18,742 bases of DNA from UMGS973 sp045599945 (lineage in GTDB: Bacteria; Bacillota; Clostridia; Peptostreptococcales; Anaerovoracaceae): assembly GCA_045599945.1 (NCBI GenBank), contig JAZRWY010000030.1, positions 1-18,742 of the forward strand, written 5' to 3'. Below are positions 14,879-18,742 of this stretch, piece after piece; positions within the stretch are counted from its first letter, which is position 1; the number at the start of each line of letters is the position of its first letter. The position numbers and the translations under genes are program-made. Under the pieces are notes generated by a model that was given only the letters and a program-made list of their open reading frames with translations, searched no databases and was not told the DNA's origin.

Positions 14879-15604
14879 ATGATGACAGTGAATGAAGTAA
14901 GCAAATTAACGGGAGTGAGTGTGCGCACGCTTCACTACTATGACGAAATAGGTCTACTGACTCCGGCTGTGACGACAGAAGCGGGATACAGGCTGTATGA
15001 CGATACAAGCCTTGAACGCCTACAGCAGATTTTACTGTTCAGAGAGCTTGAGTTTTCCTTGAAGGATATTAAGAAGATGATTGACAGTCCCGGATTCGAT
15101 AGAAGAAAAGTACTGTCGGAACAAATTGAACTCCTTACTCTGAAAAAGGAGCATTTTGAAACCTTAATATCCTATGCGCAACAAATTAAATCAAAAGGAG
15201 AATATGATATGGATTTCAAAGCATTTAATACCGAAAAAATCGAGACCTATAAGGCGGAAGCAAAAAGAAGATGGGGTGACACGGAAGCGTACCGTGAATA
15301 TGAAACAAAATCTGCCGACTATACCGAAGAAAAAGAGCAGACACTCGCAAAGGGGCTGATGGATATTTTCAGGGAATTCGGACAAAAGACGGAGAAATCT
15401 CCAAAAGACACCGAGGCGCAGGCGCTTGTGGTAAAATTACAGAAGTATATTACAGCGAATTACTATACTTGTACAAAGGATATTTTGGCAGGTCTCGGGC
15501 AGATGTATGCCGCCGGCGGAGAGATGACCGATAATATCGATACTGCCGGCGGAAAGGGTACTGCAGAGTTTGCGGCGAAAGCCATTGCGGAATACTGCAG
15601 GTGA
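14879..15604 (+). CDS. MerR-family regulator with TipAS antibiotic-recognition domain
   Basis: A TipAL-like transcription activator: an N-terminal MerR winged helix (1-75: TVNEVSKLTGVSVRTLHYYDEIGLL), a dimerising coiled coil (about 75-108) and a TipAS-type drug-binding domain (about 112-238; KAEAKRRWGDTEAYREYE). In relatives such as TipA, Mta and SkgA, this domain captures thiopeptides or other hydrophobic drugs, and binding switches on the promoter. Length is 241 residues against 253 for TipAL. GGAGG precedes the first ATG by nine bases. A strong internal ribosome site sits at 15193-15200 (separate entry). It is flanked by terminators and has no adjacent efflux gene read with it, so it looks like a self-contained, possibly acquired unit. 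The ligand is unknown. Confidence 0.92.
   Translation: MMTVNEVSKLTGVSVRTLHYYDEIGLLTPAVTTEAGYRLYDDTSLERLQQILLFRELEFSLKDIKKMIDSPGFDRRKVLSEQIELLTLKKEHFETLISYAQQIKSKGEYDMDFKAFNTEKIETYKAEAKRRWGDTEAYREYETKSADYTEEKEQTLAKGLMDIFREFGQKTEKSPKDTEAQALVVKLQKYITANYYTCTKDILAGLGQMYAAGGEMTDNIDTAGGKGTAEFAAKAIAEYCR
15193..15211 (+). promoter_or_regulatory. Internal ribosome site and in-frame start for a TipAS-only protein
   Basis: AAAAGGAG (15193-15200) lies eight bases before an in-frame ATG (15209-15211), which is codon 111 of the regulator, exactly where the drug-binding domain begins. Starting here would yield a 131-residue protein without the DNA-binding domain (15209-15604). In Streptomyces TipA, the free TipAS domain is made from an internal in-frame start at about the same residue. 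The site overlaps the codons for Lys-Gly-Glu, so part of the match may come from protein constraint. Confidence 0.6.
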
Positions 15605-15678
15605 ATCCTTCTTTTCTTCCGAGCGATACAGGCAGTTGTAAATAACGAAGCAAAATAGGAAACAGCATTGTTTTCATG

Positions 15679-15703
15679 GAGGCGCCGGACCGGCGCCTCT
15701 TTT
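15679..15703 (+). terminator. Rho-independent terminator after the TipA-like gene
   Basis: GAGGCGCCG pairs perfectly with CGGCGCCTC (9 bp) around a three-base loop and is followed by TTTT. It lies 74 bp past the regulator stop. The stretch 15605-15678 holds nothing else I can recognise. Confidence 0.85.
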
Positions 15704-15709
15704 GTCATA

Positions 15710-15738
15710 TGGAAAAATGTCTTACAGTAGTATATAAT
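15710..15738 (+). promoter_or_regulatory. Promoter of the 15760-18017 gene set
   Basis: TGGAAA (15710-15715), a 17-bp spacer and a perfect TATAAT (15733-15738) lie just after the terminator at 15703. The predicted start near 15745 leaves a leader of about 15 nt. Confidence 0.65.
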
Positions 15739-15759
15739 ACATTTGTATGGAGGTGCAGC

Positions 15760-15939
15760 ATGCAATGGAATTTATTAAAAGGTGCAATCGTAATTGGAAT
15801 TACACTTTACATTGTACTGGATTCAATAAAAAAGGTTCGAGCAGGAAGTGATCATAATACGCTTTATGCGTTGGCTGGAGCTTTATGCGGAATCGGCGGT
15901 CTTATTCTTGCTGTTGCCATGCTGACCGGAAACTGGTGA
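15760..15939 (+). CDS. Small two-helix membrane protein, unknown function
   Basis: A 59-residue peptide with two predicted membrane helices (about 5-22, LLKGAIVIGITLYIVLDS; and about 35-55, LYALAGALCGIGGLILAVAML), joined by a short charged loop KKVRAGSDHN. The start is set by ATGGAGGTG five bases upstream. I recognise no family. It has its own promoter, and the AlbA_2 gene starts 14 bases after its stop with a ribosome site in the gap, so the two are probably cotranscribed. The low-complexity helices and strong site argue that it is a real small gene. Confidence 0.75.
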   Translation: MQWNLLKGAIVIGITLYIVLDSIKKVRAGSDHNTLYALAGALCGIGGLILAVAMLTGNW

Positions 15940-15953
15940 TTTGAGGTTTGGAT

Positions 15954-17336
15954 ATGATTGACCTGAATAATGTTGAAAAATACAAGGAAAACAATCGCAT
16001 AGAGGCGAAAAAGGCCCTTGGAGGCCTTCCTAAGAGCATCTGGGAGACATATTCTGCGTTTGCCAATGCTCTTGGCGGAGTGATACTTCTTGGTGTCGAG
16101 GAATACAAGGATAAATCATTTCATGTGGTAGATCTTCCTGACCCGGAAAAAATGGTGAAAGAATTCTGGGAGATAGCAAATGACCCTGATAAGGTGAGTG
16201 TAAATATCCTTTCCAAGGATGATGTTTTCATACAGACGGCGGAAGGAAAGCATTTCATTGTAATCAATGTTCCAAGAGCAGGAAGACTGGATAAGCCTGT
16301 TTATGTGGGCGGAGACATTGCATATACATACCGCCGCAATGGGGAAGGTGACTACAAATGTTCCCGCGAGGAGTATGAGGCAATGGTGCGTGACGCATCC
16401 AGAAAGTCCTATGACATGCGGCTGGCAGATAACATGGATATGAATGCTCTGAACATGGAATCGATAAAAGCCTTCCGGGAATCTGTAATCCGGAACAGAC
16501 CGGGACAGATCTGGGAGCAGCTTTCTTTGCCGGAATTTCTGCTGAAAGCAGGAGCCCTGGCACCGGACCGGAACGGAAGAAACCGGCCGACTTTTGCAGG
16601 TCTTCTCATGTTTGGAAAACGGGAATATATTTCCGTTTGGTTCGAGGATTTTCATCTGACATATCTTGAGCCGGATGGCGGTTTCTATATGAATTCTGAT
16701 GATGGAAACATCATCAATGTCTGGAATTTTCATTTCAGAGTCTGTGAGAGATTTGAAAGCATCGAGGATGAAGAAGTGAGAGAGTGTGCAAAAGAGGCCT
16801 TCCTCAACTGTCTGGTCAATGCAGATTATCCCGGAAACTGCGGAATAGCAGTATCCCTTAGCCGGAAAGGAATCGTTTTGTCCAATCCGGGAAGTTTCAG
16901 AATCGGGCTGGATTCCGCCTTGAGCGGCGGCAGATCTGATGTTCGTAACATGGAAATGCTTCACATGTTCAATCTCGTCAGAGAACGGGAATCTGCAGGC
17001 AGAGGCATTCCGCACATCCTTCATGCATGGAAGGAGAGAGGGTGGAAAGAACCGGAATTTACAGAGAATTTCAATCCGGATGAAATCGTATTATATCTGT
17101 CTTTCGAAAAAGAGAAAAGAAAATCTCCGCCAAATGGAGAAATTGCTCTACCGGAAATCCGGGATGGAATTGTCGATTATCTCATGGAGCACATCCGGTG
17201 CGGCATCGATGAAATCTGCCGGTACATGGGGATTTCACAAGATGCGGCAGAAGATGCAATGAAAAGGCTCATCGAGGAGGACATTGTTACCGCAACGGGA
17301 AGCGAAGACGGGGAAATGTACTGCCTGAAGTCTTAA
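15954..17336 (+). CDS. AlbA_2 / HATPase_c_4 protein with C-terminal winged helix
   Basis: A 460-residue protein of the Schlafen-AlbA_2 group, often labelled a putative transcriptional regulator or RecG-like ATP-binding protein. The N-terminal AlbA_2 block (about 12-140) contains SIWETYSAFANALGGVILLGVEE (28-50). A HATPase_c_4 domain (about 275-385) has E281/N285 in KEAFLNCLVNADY, NPG (311-313), RNMEMLHMF (331-339) and GRGIPHIL (349-356). A helix-turn-helix-like end (about 403-458, DEICRYMGISQDAAEDAMKRL) completes it. The usual EFK at the start of AlbA_2 reads EAK. I prefer the ATG at 15954 with GAGG seven bases upstream over a TTG at 15948 that touches the site. Role unknown; relatives occur in regulation and in defence loci. 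Confidence 0.85.
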   Translation: MIDLNNVEKYKENNRIEAKKALGGLPKSIWETYSAFANALGGVILLGVEEYKDKSFHVVDLPDPEKMVKEFWEIANDPDKVSVNILSKDDVFIQTAEGKHFIVINVPRAGRLDKPVYVGGDIAYTYRRNGEGDYKCSREEYEAMVRDASRKSYDMRLADNMDMNALNMESIKAFRESVIRNRPGQIWEQLSLPEFLLKAGALAPDRNGRNRPTFAGLLMFGKREYISVWFEDFHLTYLEPDGGFYMNSDDGNIINVWNFHFRVCERFESIEDEEVRECAKEAFLNCLVNADYPGNCGIAVSLSRKGIVLSNPGSFRIGLDSALSGGRSDVRNMEMLHMFNLVRERESAGRGIPHILHAWKERGWKEPEFTENFNPDEIVLYLSFEKEKRKSPPNGEIALPEIRDGIVDYLMEHIRCGIDEICRYMGISQDAAEDAMKRLIEEDIVTATGSEDGEMYCLKS

Positions 17337-17353
17337 ATGAAGGAGCAAAGCAT

Positions 17354-17800
17354 ATGGAAGACATTCTGTTGATTGATAAAAATGATGAATATATGATGAG
17401 CCAGATCCATGATCTGAACGATTCCTATCTTGAGATGTTCCGGCTGGACCTTGCAGGTCTTCCGCTGCAGGAAATCGGAAGTCACCTGCTTGCGGCAGAT
17501 GGTTTCATCAATGATTTTCTGCTGAGAGGACTGGGCGTCTCCATGGAAGCGGGACCGGAAAAGATTGGTGAGTATTTTGGCTATGATTATATCGTTGGAT
17601 ATCTCTGGTCAACGCCGGAGACTTTAAAAGCGGATCTCTCCAGCGTGGAGCTGTTTTATGCGTCCATGGCGAAAAGAGATATCGTAAAAAAGGAATCGCT
17701 TGATATTTTGAGAGATGCTGCGGAAATGCATATCGAAGAATGGCAGGATCTGTGCAGAAGGTTCAATAATCCTGCGGAAGATAATCCGTTTGCAGAATAG
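17354..17800 (+). CDS. Hypothetical acidic protein
   Basis: I do not recognise this 148-residue protein. It is soluble, acidic and probably mostly helical, without signal peptide or membrane segments. Tyr and Asp are frequent (EKIGEYFGYDYIVGYLWSTPETL, about 69-91), and it ends in an acidic tail with DNPFAE. GGAG lies eight bases before the ATG, 17 bases after the AlbA_2 gene stop. Gene spacing of 13-17 bases on both sides suggests cotranslation with its neighbours. Codon use resembles the flanking genes. Confidence 0.75.
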   Translation: MEDILLIDKNDEYMMSQIHDLNDSYLEMFRLDLAGLPLQEIGSHLLAADGFINDFLLRGLGVSMEAGPEKIGEYFGYDYIVGYLWSTPETLKADLSSVELFYASMAKRDIVKKESLDILRDAAEMHIEEWQDLCRRFNNPAEDNPFAE

Positions 17801-17813
17801 GGGGAAAAGAATA

Positions 17814-18017
17814 ATGTTTGGACCATTTGATGATTGTTTCGATTTTGACCATGACGGTCAGCTGGGCGGCATGGAACTGGGAGCTGAACTAGGTTTTCTT
17901 GATGAAGCCATGAAAAACGAACTGAAGGAAAAACTGCAGAGATGTACCGACGAAGATGAAATCCGGGAAGTATTGGAAGAAGCCGGGCTTGATCCGGACG
18001 ACATTGACATTGAATAG
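17814..18017 (+). CDS. Small acidic protein with a canonical EF-hand loop
   Basis: A 67-residue, strongly acidic protein. Residues 10-21 (DFDHDGQLGGME) match the calcium-binding EF-hand loop exactly: Asp at 1, 3 and 5, Gly at 6, Leu at 8, Glu at 12. The flanking sequence is helix-forming. The rest is a helix (LDEAMKNELKEKLQRC) and an acidic end (EEAGLDPDDIDIE). Only one loop is present, so it might bind calcium as a dimer or just be EF-like. AGGGGGA upstream supports the ATG at 17814; the open frame extends further back but overlaps the previous gene. Function unknown. The next promoter overlaps its last codons. Confidence 0.75.
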   Translation: MFGPFDDCFDFDHDGQLGGMELGAELGFLDEAMKNELKEKLQRCTDEDEIREVLEEAGLDPDDIDIE

Positions 18018-18038
18018 GGCTTCTGCTTCTGCTATAAT
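18010..18038 (+). promoter_or_regulatory. Promoter of the small-multidrug-export-family gene
   Basis: TTGAAT (18010-18015), a 17-bp spacer and a perfect TATAAT (18033-18038). The -35 box overlaps the end of the EF-hand gene, so the export gene can be expressed independently even if the upstream transcript also reads through. Confidence 0.65.
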
Positions 18039-18065
18039 GGTCGTGATTGAAAGGATGAATCTGGC

Positions 18066-18518
18066 ATGAGAAACATATGGATGACATTTTTCATAGCAAT
18101 GGTTCCGGTTCTTGAACTAAGAGGTGCACTTCCCATAGGAGTTGCGGCAGGAATGGATCCAAAACTGGCCTTACTGGTATCCATACTGGGAAATCTGGTT
18201 CCGGTTCCGTTTATTATAATCTTCATTCGAAAGATTTTTGTCTGGCTCCGTTCAAAAAGTGACTTCTGGAATCGAATTGTTTCCAAAATGGAAGAAAAGG
18301 CAGAAAAGAATTCAGAAAAAGTCCATAAATATGAAAATGTCGGACTGTTCCTTCTGGTTGCCATTCCCCTTCCGGGAACAGGTGCCTGGACAGGTGCCCT
18401 GGTAGCTGCATTTCTGGATATGCGTCTGAAAAGATGTTTTCCTGCCATTTTTCTGGGAGTCGTAGCAGCGGGAATCATCGTATTTTCAATTACATATGGC
18501 GTAACAGCATTGGTATGA
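18066..18518 (+). CDS. Putative small multi-drug export family membrane protein
   Basis: A 150-residue integral membrane protein of the Sm_multidrug_ex family (PF06695 by recognition). It shows the two signature segments VPVLELRGALPIGVAAGM (13-30) and AIPLPGTGAWTGALVAAFLDMR (99-120), plus hydrophobic helices around 35-58, 90-117 and 126-148, with a cationic stretch (65-90) between. Despite the family name, transport of drugs is not established. The paired P/G-rich segments resemble the re-entrant loops of DedA-like proteins, an analogy only. AAGGA lies 11 bases before the ATG. It is last in the plus-strand series, followed by a weak hairpin. Confidence 0.88.
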   Translation: MRNIWMTFFIAMVPVLELRGALPIGVAAGMDPKLALLVSILGNLVPVPFIIIFIRKIFVWLRSKSDFWNRIVSKMEEKAEKNSEKVHKYENVGLFLLVAIPLPGTGAWTGALVAAFLDMRLKRCFPAIFLGVVAAGIIVFSITYGVTALV

Positions 18519-18522
18519 ACAG

Positions 18523-18553
18523 CCTTCCGCTATGGTACGGGAGGTATGTTTTT
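18523..18553 (+). terminator. Weak terminator after the export-family gene
   Basis: CCTTCCG (18523-18529) pairs with CGGGAGG (18538-18544) around an eight-base loop, with one G-T pair. Four bases later comes a run of five T residues. The gap before the T run makes it weaker than the other terminators in the window. Confidence 0.5.
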
Positions 18554-18561
18554 ACATATAG

Positions 18562-18590
18562 TTGACAAATATTGCCATTTTAGATATAAT
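18562..18590 (+). promoter_or_regulatory. Perfect consensus sigma-A promoter at the right edge
   Basis: TTGACA (18562-18567), exactly 17 bp, then TATAAT (18585-18590): the only fully consensus promoter in the window. Transcription would start near 18597, about ten bases before the presumed 5' end of the element at 18608. Either the element interrupts the leader of a host gene beyond the window, or the promoter drives the element itself. Confidence 0.8.
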
Positions 18591-18607
18591 TAACCAAATC
18601 TAAGGTA

Positions 18608-18742
18608 GTGTCAAATAGGTTATGAAAACACCGGGCAAAGAAAAATGCCCTGAATTGTACTTTGAATAGTAAATAGTAGAGCTTTCAGAGCGGAGCTGCC
18701 ACCCTTGACAGCGCACCGGGTCAATGCTGAACAGGCCTCACC
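18608..18742 (+). mobile_element. Possible 5' end of a group II intron, cut by the window edge
   Basis: No gene is seen in the last 224 bases. From GTGTC at 18608 onward the sequence looks like structured RNA rather than coding DNA. It has small stems (GGGCA 18633-18637 with TGCCC 18646-18650; GCTG with CAGC around 18693), and GTGTC is close to the GUGYG start of group II introns. It is about as long (135 bp) as the intron fragment at the left edge (138 bp), and both read on the plus strand. That is what one would see if an assembly contig ended in two copies of one repeat. I could not verify domain I features, so another repeat or a structured leader is possible. Confidence 0.35.

Noticed and set aside
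16116..17024. Minus-strand open frame of 302 codons within the AlbA_2 gene.
   Set aside because: The plus-strand protein has clear AlbA_2 and HATPase motifs; the antisense product is Cys/His-rich with no coherent domain, as expected of a shadow frame.
18055..18069. Tiny upstream frame ATG-AAT-CTG-GCA-TGA overlapping the start of the export-family gene.
   Set aside because: Its ATG directly abuts the AAAGGA ribosome site with no spacing, so initiation there is unlikely; the real start is 11 bases away.
1..18742. CRISPR array, tRNA or rRNA genes, prophage genes.
   Set aside because: No regularly spaced repeats, no tRNA-like cloverleaf or rRNA sequence, and no integrase, portal or structural phage proteins were seen.

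Overview
The window looks like chromosomal DNA of a low-to-mid GC anaerobic Firmicute, most probably class Clostridia. This is inferred from four things: gene order (argR-recN; ruvC-ruvA-ruvB; rpsU-yqeY; phoH-ybeY-cdd-era-recO), strong AGGAGG-type ribosome sites with several TTG/GTG starts, a single-chain dimeric-type glycyl-tRNA synthetase, and a pyruvate phosphate dikinase (PPDK) beside it. Genus cannot be named from sequence alone. Coding density is very high; no gap without a gene exceeds 300 bp. The largest is the 224 bp at the right end.

Left edge (1-138): the 3' end (domains V and VI) of a group II intron, read on the plus strand. It abuts the 3' end of recN, which reads on the minus strand, so the intron supplies the recN stop codon and probably its terminator. 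139-2218 is the minus-strand argR-recN operon. A divergent AT-rich intergenic region leads to the plus-strand operon ruvC-ruvA-ruvB, followed without a break by an iron-sulfur flavoprotein and a PaaI-type hotdog thioesterase (2388-5530). rpsU-yqeY (5620-6269) has its own promoter and terminator.

6344-14813 is a long unit of eight genes: phoH, ybeY, cdd, era, recO, a DUF4342 protein, glyS and ppdK. It covers RNA processing and ribosome maturation, nucleoside salvage, recombination, glycyl-tRNA charging and PEP/pyruvate interconversion, and ends in a strong terminator.

The right part is accessory. A self-contained MerR/TipA-type regulator (14879-15604) has a classic 19-bp-spacer promoter and an apparent internal start for a free TipAS drug-binding domain. 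Next comes a tightly packed set of four poorly known genes (15760-18017): a two-helix membrane peptide, an AlbA_2/HATPase_c_4/winged-helix protein, an unknown acidic protein, and a 67-residue acidic protein with a perfect EF-hand loop. A small-multidrug-export-family membrane protein (18066-18518) follows. After it, a perfect consensus promoter fires straight into a sequence that may be the 5' end of another group II intron copy cut by the window edge.

The best candidates for something undescribed are the four-gene 15760-18017 cassette, the internal TipAS start, and the intron that has rebuilt the end of recN.
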